11,139 bases of DNA from Flavobacteriaceae bacterium (GCA_029245825.1 JAQWON010000048.1:1-11139), one strand, 5' to 3'; positions 1-7,105 are shown, counted from the first letter of the stretch. Notes: generated from the sequence alone by a model not told the origin. Translations and numbers: made by a program.

Positions 1-173
1 CTAGTACTCCCTGCTCCTCTTTTAGTTAAAACAATTCCTAAAATATTAGACGCTTTTATGGCATCTTTACCAAAAGTTTCATAAAAATCACCCACTCTAA
101 ATAACAATAGAGCATCAGGATACTTAGATTTAATCTGATTATATTGTTTCATTAAAGGAGTTACTTTACTCAC
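1..173 (-). CDS. mutS: DNA mismatch repair protein MutS, N-terminal fragment
   Basis: MutS binds mismatched bases and small loops and, with MutL, starts strand-directed repair. Only the first 57 codons are here; the gene runs off the left edge. The translation contains TPLMKQYNQIKSKYPDALLL, then FRVGDFYETFGKDAI and ILGIVLTKRGAG, the mismatch-recognition domain start. The F-Y-E of the DNA-contacting Phe-x-Glu motif lies in GDFYETFG. I chose the GTG at 171-173, giving MSKVTPLMKQ. The frame stays open upstream, reading ISKKAKKV before this point, which also looks like a flavobacterial MutS start but has no ATG; a TTG lies at 207-209. Identity is certain from the motifs, the exact start is not. 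It is divergent from the TrmH-family gene. Confidence 0.93.
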   Translation of the reverse strand, partial: MSKVTPLMKQYNQIKSKYPDALLLFRVGDFYETFGKDAIKASNILGIVLTKRGAGST

Positions 174-451
174 TTTTTTTGCCTTTTTGCTAATGTAAAT
201 ATTATACAAATACTTATGAAATAAATATTTATTTGTGTTATAAATTATTTACAATGGTGTTTTGTAAAGTATACAGTTAAATTAGTTGGGTAGATTAAGA
301 AAAAATAAAATTAATTAAGACGTTTCCTGTTTATTAGTTTACAATTCCGATAATAGGAACTTTTATTCCATTTTATCATTCTTATTTAAATTTAATAAAT
401 AAGTGCTGATTTTTATACATTTTAGATGTATACAATTTACTATTTTAGAGC
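174..451. other. Intergenic region between divergent mutS and trmH-family genes
   Basis: These 278 bases hold no supportable gene. They are very AT-rich and should carry the promoters of both flanking genes, but I found no perfect TAnnTTTG element at a sensible distance from either start. The nearest to the TrmH-family gene is TACATTTT at about 416-423, one mismatch, with no TTTG upstream. A weak inverted repeat pairs TTCCT (324-328) with AGGAA (355-359) across a 26-base loop. Two GTATAC palindromes lie at 269-274 and 428-433. None of these is strong enough to name as a regulatory site. Confidence 0.6.
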
Positions 452-985
452 ATGCGAAAATTGGAAAATTTTGAACTAAACAGAAAATCTATAGATCAAT
501 ATAAAAAAATTCAAAAAATCCCTCTAATTATAATTTTAGATAATGTAAGAAGTTTAAATAATATAGGTTCAATATTTAGATCTTCTGATGCTTTTTTAAT
601 AGAGAAAATTTATCTGTGTGGAATTACTGCTTCTCCCCCACATAGAGAAATACAAAAAACTGCTCTTGGAGCAACTGAATCTGTTTCTTGGGAATATTCA
701 AAAGAAACCTCAATCCCTGTTAAAAAACTAAAAGAAAGAGGTTACGAAATTTATGCTATTGAACAAGCAGAAGGATCAACTAGTCTTCAAAATTTTATTC
801 CGAAAAAATCTAATAGATATGCATTTATCTTTGGAAATGAGGTGAATGGAGTTTCTCAAAGAATAGTTAATTTGTGTAAAAATGTAATCGAGATACCTCA
901 AGAAGGAACAAAACATTCTCTAAATATTTCTGTTTCTGTTGGAGTAGTTATCTGGGACTTTTACTACAAATTTAAGACGCTTTGA
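452..985 (+). CDS. TrmH-family (SPOUT) RNA 2'-O-methyltransferase
   Basis: Predicted S-adenosylmethionine-dependent RNA ribose methyltransferase acting on tRNA or rRNA in the cytoplasm; the target nucleotide cannot be read from sequence. The three SpoU/TrmH motifs are present. Motif 1 is at residues 29-48, with N37 and catalytic-type R43 in NIGSIFRSSDAF. Motif 2 is FGNEVNGVS at 127-135. Motif 3, at about 146-170, contains EIPQEGTKHSLNISVSVG with N158, and forms the knotted SAM site. At 177 residues it is a minimal catalytic core without an N-terminal RNA-binding extension, like TrmH/TrmL-type proteins. The ATG at 452 begins MRKLENFELN. Its last 14 bases overlap the end of the convergent folK. 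mutS lies divergently upstream, a neighbourhood I recall from Flavobacteriia. Confidence 0.88.
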   Translation: MRKLENFELNRKSIDQYKKIQKIPLIIILDNVRSLNNIGSIFRSSDAFLIEKIYLCGITASPPHREIQKTALGATESVSWEYSKETSIPVKKLKERGYEIYAIEQAEGSTSLQNFIPKKSNRYAFIFGNEVNGVSQRIVNLCKNVIEIPQEGTKHSLNISVSVGVVIWDFYYKFKTL

Positions 986-1478
986 CAATTAACTTCAATG
1001 GAATATTGGTGTCAGAGCATTTTTTAAAAAGAGTACTAATTTTTATTTTTAAAACTGGATGTTTCAAATTAGGAGCTATTTCCATCATTGGGTATAAAAC
1101 AAAGTTTCTGTTTTGTAATCTGGGATGTGGTATTTGTAATTTTTCACTTAATATTATTTTATTATCATAAAAAAGAATGTCAATATCAATTTTTCTAGAA
1201 ATAAGTTTTCTTTTATCCGTTCTAATTCTACCCATTAAAATTTCTATTTTAAATAATTCGTCAAGTAATTTTTTTGGGGGGAGTTTTGTTTCAAGCGAAA
1301 CACATAAATTAAAAAAATCTGGACCATAAAAGCCTAACGATTTACTTTCATAAATAGATGATCTGCTTTTTATCTGACCTATCTTTAAGTCTAAAAATTT
1401 TAGAACATTTTTTATATTTTCAAATCTATCTCCTAAATTAGTGCCTATAGATAAAAAAATCAATTTTTTTTTAATCAT
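972..1478 (-). CDS. folK: 2-amino-4-hydroxy-6-hydroxymethyldihydropteridine diphosphokinase (HPPK)
   Basis: Transfers pyrophosphate from ATP to 6-hydroxymethyl-7,8-dihydropterin, the step before dihydropteroate synthase in folate synthesis. The 168 residues match the usual family length. Visible motifs are SIGTNLGDR (10-18, canonical SxGSNLGDR), PDFFNLC (53-59), MGRIR (82-86), SRKIDIDILFY (94-104) with the two Mg-binding aspartates D98 and D100, and HPRLQNRNFVLYP (118-130) followed by MEIAP. The common G-P-R before the aspartate pair reads I-S-R here, a tolerated variation. Start at ATG 1476-1478; codons 3-5 form part of an A9 run. A C6A7 run lies at 1269-1281. The gene is convergent with the TrmH-family gene and divergent from sppA, and no promoter for it was recognised. 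Confidence 0.95.
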   Translation of the reverse strand: MIKKKLIFLSIGTNLGDRFENIKNVLKFLDLKIGQIKSRSSIYESKSLGFYGPDFFNLCVSLETKLPPKKLLDELFKIEILMGRIRTDKRKLISRKIDIDILFYDNKIILSEKLQIPHPRLQNRNFVLYPMMEIAPNLKHPVLKIKISTLFKKCSDTNIPLKLIVKAS

Positions 1479-1514
1479 GAGTTTAAATTTCGTGAAAAGA
1501 ATTTTACAAACTCC

Positions 1515-1522
1515 TATATTTG
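1515..1522 (+). promoter_or_regulatory. Candidate -7 promoter element for sppA
   Basis: TATATTTG is a perfect match to the Bacteroidota -7 consensus TAnnTTTG. It lies 14 bases before the sppA ATG, which would give a leader of about 8 nt. No clear -33 TTTG is found 19-21 nt upstream; the sequence there reads CGTG. The folK/sppA gap is only 58 bases, so a promoter for sppA must lie here or inside folK. Confidence 0.5.
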
Positions 1523-1536
1523 CAAAAATTTAAAAT

Positions 1537-3291
1537 ATGGATTTCTTCAAAAGGTTTCTAGCTTCATGTTTGGGTAGTGTTGTAGGAATTGGACTTCTTT
1601 TCTTTTTAATATTATTTGGGATTTTAGGAATTTCTTCTAGTTCATCAATTTCAAATATTGAAAGGAGTAAAATTGATGAAAATAGTGTCTTAGAGCTAAA
1701 TTTAGATATCCCTATCAGGGATAGAGGACCAAAAACAAATGTTTTAGAACTTTCCTTAGAAATTAGCCCTAAAGCTGTAGGATTAAATCAAATTTTAGGC
1801 GCAATAATTAAAGCAAAAAAAGATGATAAAATAAAAGGAATCAGCTTAAGTTCAGACTTTATAAACGCAGGCTGGGCTCAAACTCAAGAAATTCGTAATG
1901 CATTAAAAGATTTTAAAGATTCAGGTAAATTTATATATGCCTACAATAATTATTTCTCTCAAAAGGGATACTATCTGGCTTCAATTGCTGACAGTATATT
2001 TATGAATCCACTAGGAATGATTGAGTTTAAAGGACTTTCTACAGAAATATTGTATTACGATAAATTTCAAAAAAAATATGGAGTTAAATATGAAGTCATT
2101 AGAAAAGGAGAATATAAAAGTGCTGTTGAACCATATCTACAAGATAAAATGAGCGATGAAAATAGATCTCAAATTAAGAAAATACTTTTTACGATTTGGG
2201 AAACTATTTCCTCAGAAATATCTGAGAGCAGAAATCTAAGTTTAGATGATCTCAATTTTAAGGCAGACAATTTACTAGTAACCACATCAAAAGAAGCCTT
2301 AAATAATAAATTTATTGATAAAATAGTTCATGAAGATGATTACAAAAAAAGTATAAAAAATGTTCTGGGAATTTTAGATTCAAATGATTTAAACCTTGTA
2401 GATTTCAAAACACTAAATTCTAAAATTAAAGATTATGATCTCAAAGTCAAAGACCGAATAGCAATTATTTATGCTCAAGGAACAATTCTTTATGTTGAGG
2501 GAAATGAGACAATTATTGGAGAAGAACTTTTTAGAGAAACAATAGATGAACTGAGGGAGAATGAAAATGTTAAGGCCGTTGTCTTAAGAATTGATTCCCC
2601 AGGAGGAGATCCATTGACTAGTGATATTCTTTGGAACTCAATTGAAAAATTGAAAAACAATAAACCAGTTGTTGTTTCTATGGGAAATGTTGCTGCCTCT
2701 GGCGGTTATTACATTGCATGTAATGCAAACAAAATACTAGCAAATCCTATGACTATTACTGGTTCAATTGGAGTATGGGGGACTCTCCCAAACCTTGAAG
2801 GAATTAGTTCAGATATTGGTATTAATGCTGAGCAAGTAAACACCCACAAAAATTCAATGGGTTACAGCTTATTTGAGCCACTTCAAAGTGGTTATAAAAA
2901 TGCAATGGAAAGAACTATAGATGAGGTTTATAAGCTTTTTAAATTAAGAGTTTCAGAGGGAAGAGCTATTTCATATGACGAGGTTGAAAATTATGCCAGA
3001 GGTCATGTTTGGAGTGGTAAAGAAGCAAAAAAAATAGGTCTTATTGATGAAATCGGAGGGCTACAAGATGCAATTTATGAAGCTTCAAAACTTGCAAAAA
3101 TTGAAAATTTTAATATTGTAGAATATCCAATTGTTAAAAAGGATTTTGAAAGTATTTTTTCAGAAATTCTCCCCTCAATACAATTTTTTAATGACCTTAA
3201 AAAAATAAAAGATATAACTGATCCTTCTTCAAGGTCAAAATCTTTTGAAAATATAAAGACTTTACTGCCATTTAAAGTTAAAATCAAATAG
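1537..3291 (+). CDS. sppA: Signal peptide peptidase SppA, 67K type (membrane serine protease)
   Basis: Membrane-anchored S49-family protease that degrades cleaved signal peptides and other membrane-released peptides. Its 584 residues match the long 67K form with two tandem S49 domains. A hydrophobic anchor spans about residues 8-31, followed by a Ser-rich linker. The N-terminal domain (about 85-240) carries the catalytic-type lysine K194 in RKGEYKSAVEP. The C-terminal domain (about 305-515) has RIDSPGG (351-357) and the nucleophile S388 in GNVAASGGYYIAC, so the Ser/Lys dyad is intact. A TITGSIGVWG segment follows at about 406-415. The ATG at 1537 starts just before the anchor. The stop TAG shares its G with the GTG start of the next gene, so the two are probably co-transcribed and translationally coupled. 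Confidence 0.96.
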   Translation: MDFFKRFLASCLGSVVGIGLLFFLILFGILGISSSSSISNIERSKIDENSVLELNLDIPIRDRGPKTNVLELSLEISPKAVGLNQILGAIIKAKKDDKIKGISLSSDFINAGWAQTQEIRNALKDFKDSGKFIYAYNNYFSQKGYYLASIADSIFMNPLGMIEFKGLSTEILYYDKFQKKYGVKYEVIRKGEYKSAVEPYLQDKMSDENRSQIKKILFTIWETISSEISESRNLSLDDLNFKADNLLVTTSKEALNNKFIDKIVHEDDYKKSIKNVLGILDSNDLNLVDFKTLNSKIKDYDLKVKDRIAIIYAQGTILYVEGNETIIGEELFRETIDELRENENVKAVVLRIDSPGGDPLTSDILWNSIEKLKNNKPVVVSMGNVAASGGYYIACNANKILANPMTITGSIGVWGTLPNLEGISSDIGINAEQVNTHKNSMGYSLFEPLQSGYKNAMERTIDEVYKLFKLRVSEGRAISYDEVENYARGHVWSGKEAKKIGLIDEIGGLQDAIYEASKLAKIENFNIVEYPIVKKDFESIFSEILPSIQFFNDLKKIKDITDPSSRSKSFENIKTLLPFKVKIK

Positions 3292-3995
3292 TGGACATAA
3301 AAAGTAAAAGACTTGCCTTTAGAATATATTTATTCCTTACGGGATTATTTATATCATCCTTAGTTGTCTCAAATCTAATTTTTCAAAAATTTTTTTACTG
3401 GTATCCTCTTGATATTAAAATTTTTGGAGTTACACTTTTTGAGTTATCTGTAGGAATACTACCCTATCCTGTGACATTTTTAATCACTGACCTAATATCA
3501 GAAATTTATGGAAAAGAAAAAGCTACAAATGTTGTTTTAGCTGGAATTTTTGCATCTATTTTCTCAATTTTAATAATTTTAGTGTCAGATGCTCTACCTG
3601 CTTTAAAAGAATCCCCAATTGATGGTGAAACTTTTTACAAGGTATTTTCAAAAACTCCATTTGCGGTTTTCTCATCAATGCTAGCATATCTTTTTTCTCA
3701 GTTTATCGATATACAGATATATCATTTTTGGAAGAAAAAAACTAAAGGGAATTATCTTTGGCTGAGAAATAATATTTCCACCTTTGGCTCCCAAATTATA
3801 GACAGCTTTACAGTTCTTTGTTTGTTATGTTTTTTTGAAATAATCCCATGGGAAATTTTTTATGGACTATTTATTTCTTCAATAATTTTCAAAATTTTCA
3901 TTGCTGTTATAGATACTCCCTTATTGTATTTTTTTGTTTTTATTCTCAAAAAGAAATTTAAAATTAAAAAAACTGAAGAAATTGACTTTTATTAA
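3291..3995 (+). CDS. yhhQ: YhhQ/VUT-family queuosine precursor transporter
   Basis: Predicted inner-membrane transporter for queuosine precursors (preQ0/preQ1), which are used for tRNA wobble-base modification. The 234 residues belong to the VUT/YhhQ family. Recognisable stretches are SNLIFQKFFYW (27-37), LPYPVTFLITDLISEIYGK (57-75), SQFIDIQIYHFWK (136-148) and LWLRNNISTFGSQIIDS (156-172), the conserved core of the family. About six membrane segments lie near residues 11-31, 44-65, 79-99, 122-142, 165-185 and 189-219, with a basic C-terminal tail. The start is GTG at 3291, overlapping the sppA stop by one base; no in-frame ATG fits the conserved N-terminus better. No preQ1-type riboswitch was recognised upstream, and none would be expected inside the sppA coding sequence. 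Confidence 0.88.
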   Translation: MDIKSKRLAFRIYLFLTGLFISSLVVSNLIFQKFFYWYPLDIKIFGVTLFELSVGILPYPVTFLITDLISEIYGKEKATNVVLAGIFASIFSILIILVSDALPALKESPIDGETFYKVFSKTPFAVFSSMLAYLFSQFIDIQIYHFWKKKTKGNYLWLRNNISTFGSQIIDSFTVLCLLCFFEIIPWEIFYGLFISSIIFKIFIAVIDTPLLYFFVFILKKKFKIKKTEEIDFY

Positions 3996-4016
3996 TATTT
4001 ATGAAAAGAATATAAA

Positions 4017-4727
4017 ATGAAAATCAGATTAAACAAGTATCTGTCTGAGGTTGGTCATTGCTCTAGAAGAAATGCTGATAGACTTATTAAAGAAGGAAAG
4101 GTTACTGTTAATAATATAATTGCTGAGCTAGGAACTAAAGTAGTTGATGATGATCAAATTGTTGTTGAAGGAACCTTAATTAAAAAAATTCAAAATAAAA
4201 TGGTTTATATGGCTTTAAACAAGCCAAAAGGCATTGTTTGTACAACTGATAAATCTGTAGAGAAAAACAACATTATATCATTCATAAATTATCATAAGAG
4301 AATTTTTCCAATTGGCAGATTAGATAAAAATACTGAGGGTCTAATTTTACTAACAAATGATGGAGATATTGTAAATAAAATTCTTAGGTCAAAAAATAAT
4401 AATGAAAAAGAATATGAGGTGTCAGTGAATAAAAACTTAACAAATGATTTTGTTCAAAAAATGAGTTCTGGAATACCAATTCTTGGGACTATGACAAAAA
4501 AATGCTCTGTGAAAAAAATTAAAAAAAATAAATTTAAAATTATATTAACCCAAGGTTTAAATAGACAAATTAGGAGAATGTGTAATTATCTTGACTACAA
4601 AGTCACAAACTTAAAGCGAATAAGAATAATGAATATTAAATTAGACACTAATCCTGGAAAGTGGAGATACCTTACTCAAAATGAACTTGAGAATTTAAAT
4701 TCTCTTTTAGGAAATTCTTCAAAATAA
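4017..4727 (+). CDS. rluF: 23S rRNA pseudouridine(2604) synthase RluF
   Basis: Isomerises uridine to pseudouridine in 23S rRNA; by family the site is U2604 (E. coli numbering). The N-terminal S4 RNA-binding domain spans residues 1-60 (RLNKYLSEVGHCSRRNADRL). The RsuA/RluB/E/F catalytic domain follows, with ALNKPKGIV (66-74), IFPIGRLDKNTEGLILLTN (96-114) containing catalytic D103, VNKILRSKNNNEKEYEV, GIPILGTMTKKC and QGLNRQIRRMC. These segments align from memory with E. coli RluF (GRLD, NDHEKEYLV, VPILGTVTKKC, RIMN), which favours RluF over RluB or RsuA. At 236 residues it lacks the longer C-terminal tail of the E. coli protein. It follows yhhQ by 21 bases on the same strand and converges on the DUF2797 gene 16 bases downstream. 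Confidence 0.92.
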   Translation: MKIRLNKYLSEVGHCSRRNADRLIKEGKVTVNNIIAELGTKVVDDDQIVVEGTLIKKIQNKMVYMALNKPKGIVCTTDKSVEKNNIISFINYHKRIFPIGRLDKNTEGLILLTNDGDIVNKILRSKNNNEKEYEVSVNKNLTNDFVQKMSSGIPILGTMTKKCSVKKIKKNKFKIILTQGLNRQIRRMCNYLDYKVTNLKRIRIMNIKLDTNPGKWRYLTQNELENLNSLLGNSSK

Positions 4728-4734
4728 ACTTTTT

Positions 4735-4752
4735 ACTAATAAATTAGTTTTT
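4735..4752 (+). terminator. Weak terminator-like hairpin after rluF
   Basis: ACTAA (4735-4739) and TTAGT (4744-4748) can pair around a TAAA loop and are followed by TTTT (4749-4752). The stem is short and mostly A-T, and part of it lies inside the 3' end of the convergent DUF2797 gene. It sits where a terminator for the sppA-yhhQ-rluF run is needed, but the fold is weak and could be chance in AT-rich DNA. Confidence 0.3.
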
Positions 4753-5541
4753 AAAAACATCAATCTGAATTTTAATTCCTTCGTTTGAACGAATATTAAA
4801 TACAGTTTCATCTTCAAAAATTAGATATTGTCCCTTTAACCCGATTAATTTCCCTTGATAAGCTTTTTGTTTTAACAGGTTTAAACTTTGCACTTTTTTT
4901 GGAACTTTAAATACTGGGAAATTCATAGATGAAACTTCAATATCATCTGAAATATATTTACTTGAATCTTCTGGCAAATAATTTAATGCTCTTTTCCTTT
5001 CTAAAGCCCAATCAACTTTTTCAAAATTATTTTGAAGCATTTTCCTCCAATTAGTCTTGTCAGAAAATATTTTTTTAAAATGAACTTCGGCAACTCCTGC
5101 TAAATACCTGTTTGGTAATTCTAATAATTTGATTGCCTGATGAGCCCCTTGATCTATCCATCTAGTATATAATCCATTTTTTCTTGTAACCCCTATCTTT
5201 AATTGACTTGTTAATGCCAAATAAACTATATGGGGTTGGATTTGCATTTTCTTTTCATATTCTAGATCTCTGTCTTCAATTCCTTTATGAGCATTACTTA
5301 ACTCAGGACGAATAATCCAATCACCTGCTGATGGGCTTTCAAAAAAACAGTTTTTACAATATCCCATTCTAAAAATTGGTCTTTCTTTATTACAATTAAT
5401 ACACTCTTGCCCTTCATATTTAATTGAAATTTGATGATCTATACATTGATTCATTTCAATAAAATTATTATTTAATTCTAAAAAATATCTAATTGGATCA
5501 CTAAACTCTGTAATCATTTTTTTTAACACACCATTAAACAT
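4744..5541 (-). CDS. DUF2797 protein with four-cysteine zinc-binding motif
   Basis: Protein of unknown function recognised as DUF2797, 265 residues. Near the N-terminus C47xxC50 and C62xxC65 form a probable zinc ribbon (ECINCNKERPIFRMGYCKNC). The most conserved block follows: SAGDWIIRPELSNAHKGIEDRDLEYEKK (71-98), then PHIVYLAL (103-110), KIGVTR (115-120), TRWIDQGAHQA (126-136), PNRYLAGVAE (143-152) and DKTNWRKML (161-169). The VYLA...KIGVT...R...E order resembles a divergent GIY-YIG nuclease core, which would suggest nucleic-acid binding or cutting; this is inference. I chose the ATG at 5539-5541 because MFNGVLKKM resembles the start of flavobacterial homologues; the next ATG is nine codons in. 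It is convergent with rluF and divergent from the GH3 gene, 46 bases away. No signal peptide or membrane segment is seen. Confidence 0.85.
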   Translation of the reverse strand: MFNGVLKKMITEFSDPIRYFLELNNNFIEMNQCIDHQISIKYEGQECINCNKERPIFRMGYCKNCFFESPSAGDWIIRPELSNAHKGIEDRDLEYEKKMQIQPHIVYLALTSQLKIGVTRKNGLYTRWIDQGAHQAIKLLELPNRYLAGVAEVHFKKIFSDKTNWRKMLQNNFEKVDWALERKRALNYLPEDSSKYISDDIEVSSMNFPVFKVPKKVQSLNLLKQKAYQGKLIGLKGQYLIFEDETVFNIRSNEGIKIQIDVFKN

Positions 5542-5557
5542 ACTTCATAAACTTTTA

Positions 5558-5565
5558 TATTTTTG
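5558..5565 (+). promoter_or_regulatory. Candidate -7 promoter element for the GH3 gene
   Basis: TATTTTTG matches TAnnTTTG at every fixed position and lies 22 bases before the GH3 ATG, giving a leader of about 16 nt. No TTTG is found at the expected -33 distance, and T-runs are common in this DNA, so the call rests on position plus one element. The GH3 gene is divergent from its upstream neighbour, so a promoter is required in this short gap or inside the DUF2797 gene. Confidence 0.35.
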
Positions 5566-5587
5566 AAAAATAAATATACTGATTCTA

Positions 5588-7105
5588 ATGCCAATACCAT
5601 TATTCAATTCTATAGCTTCATGGTTCTTAAAAAAACGAATTCACCAAATAGAGTTATTTATGAAATACCCTAATGAGGTACAAGAAGAATTACTTCATAA
5701 GTTATTGAATATTTCATCTAAAACTGAAATAGGTATTAAGTATGGTTTTAATACCATAAAAAATTATCAAGACTTTAAAAACAGATTACCGATAGTAAGT
5801 TATGAAGATATTTTTGACCAAGTTGAAAGATGTCGTAATGGAGAACAAAATGTTTTCTGGCCTGAACCAATAAAATGGTTTGCTAAATCTAGCGGGACTA
5901 CAAATGCAAAAAGTAAGTTTATTCCTGTAAGTGCTGAAGCTCTTGAAGGCTGTCATTACAAAGCTGGTAAAGATATGCTTTCTCTATACTTTAATAATAA
6001 TGAAAATGCCCAGATTTTCACTGGTAAATGTCTTAGACTTGGAGGAAGTCGTGAATTATATAGAAATACAAATAGTTATTTTGGCGATTTATCTGCTATT
6101 ATAATTGATAACCTCCCTTTTTGGGCTGAATTAAGTAGTACTCCTAGTCAAAAAATTTCTTTGATGTCTGAATGGGAATCCAAAATGAAAGCTATCATTG
6201 AAGAATCCATTAACGAAAATGTAACTAGTCTAGCAGGAATACCTTCATGGATGCTTGTACTTCTACAAAATGTTTTAAAAGAAACTAAAAAAGAAACCAT
6301 ATATGATATTTGGCCATCAATTGAGGTCTATTTTCATGGCGGAGTAAGTTTTCAACCTTATAAATCCCAGTTTAAAAAATTATTTCATAATAATCTTAAT
6401 TATTATGAAATATATAATGCTTCCGAAGGTTTTTTTGCCATTCAGGATATGAACAATTCTGAGGATTTACTTTTAATGCTAGATTACGGAATTTTTTATG
6501 AATTTATACCTGTACCATTGAATGAAAAAACTAATGAAATAGATGCTATAATTCCTTTAAGTCAAGTTCAACTCAAAAAAAATTATGCTATAGTAATTAC
6601 TACTAATGCAGGTCTTTGGAGATATAAAATCGGTGATACAGTTAAATTCACCTCGCTAAATCCCTATAGAATTAAAATTACTGGTCGAACTAAAAATTAT
6701 ATTAACGCATTTGGGGAAGAGCTTATGGTTGAAAATGCTGATGCTGCTATAACCAAAGCAGCAAAAAAAATGAATGTTGAAATATTAGATTATACAGCTG
6801 GACCTGTTTTTATGAAAAAAAATAATAAAGGCAAACATGAATGGATAATAGAATTTAATAGGCCTCCTAATGATATTGATAGGTTTGCATACCTGCTAGA
6901 TCAATTTCTTAAAAATGAAAACTCAGATTATGAAGCTAAAAGATATAAAGATTTTGCCATTTCAATGCCTGAAATAAAAATTGCTGAAAAGGGTCTATTC
7001 TATAAATGGTTAAAATCAAAAAATAAGCTAGGGGGACAACACAAAATTCCTAGACTTTCAAATGATAGATTATTATTAGATGAGCTTAAAAAAATTAAAA
7101 ATTAA
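5588..7105 (+). CDS. Bacterial GH3-family acyl-acid-adenylating enzyme
   Basis: Member of the GH3 family (named after plant auxin-responsive GH3), in the ANL adenylating superfamily. Plant relatives activate a carboxylic acid with ATP and couple it to an amino acid; the bacterial substrate is unknown. The 505 residues are complete and carry the ATP motifs: SSGTTNAKSKFIP (101-113), YNASEG (276-281), and YKIGD (346-350) followed by GRTKNYINAFGEEL (366-379). The C-terminal subdomain ends with GGQHKIPRL (482-490), whose lysine K485 sits where the family's C-terminal catalytic lysine is expected. The N-terminus (SWFLKKRIHQIELFMKYPNE) is typical of Bacteroidota GH3 proteins as I recall them. No signal peptide, so probably cytoplasmic. 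The stop TAA overlaps the convergent clpX stop within a shared TTAA. Codon use looks like that of the neighbours, with no sign of recent transfer. Confidence 0.88.
   Translation: MPIPLFNSIASWFLKKRIHQIELFMKYPNEVQEELLHKLLNISSKTEIGIKYGFNTIKNYQDFKNRLPIVSYEDIFDQVERCRNGEQNVFWPEPIKWFAKSSGTTNAKSKFIPVSAEALEGCHYKAGKDMLSLYFNNNENAQIFTGKCLRLGGSRELYRNTNSYFGDLSAIIIDNLPFWAELSSTPSQKISLMSEWESKMKAIIEESINENVTSLAGIPSWMLVLLQNVLKETKKETIYDIWPSIEVYFHGGVSFQPYKSQFKKLFHNNLNYYEIYNASEGFFAIQDMNNSEDLLLMLDYGIFYEFIPVPLNEKTNEIDAIIPLSQVQLKKNYAIVITTNAGLWRYKIGDTVKFTSLNPYRIKITGRTKNYINAFGEELMVENADAAITKAAKKMNVEILDYTAGPVFMKKNNKGKHEWIIEFNRPPNDIDRFAYLLDQFLKNENSDYEAKRYKDFAISMPEIKIAEKGLFYKWLKSKNKLGGQHKIPRLSNDRLLLDELKKIKN

Noticed and set aside
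322..360. Inverted repeat in the mutS/trmH-family gap as a terminator or riboswitch
   Set aside because: Only five contiguous pairs across a 26-base loop, no T-run and no recognisable riboswitch core; expected by chance.
269..433. Two GTATAC palindromes as operator sites
   Set aside because: Six-base palindromes of A/T-rich composition are common, and the surrounding sequences do not match each other.
982..1170. 62-codon open frame on the plus strand
   Set aside because: Lies entirely antisense within folK, whose motifs are clear; a shadow frame of AT-rich coding DNA.
3075..3287. 70-codon open frame on the minus strand
   Set aside because: Antisense to the C-terminal part of sppA, with no recognisable protein features.
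3296..4727. preQ1 riboswitch controlling yhhQ
   Set aside because: yhhQ starts within the sppA stop codon, with no leader and no visible preQ1 aptamer sequence.
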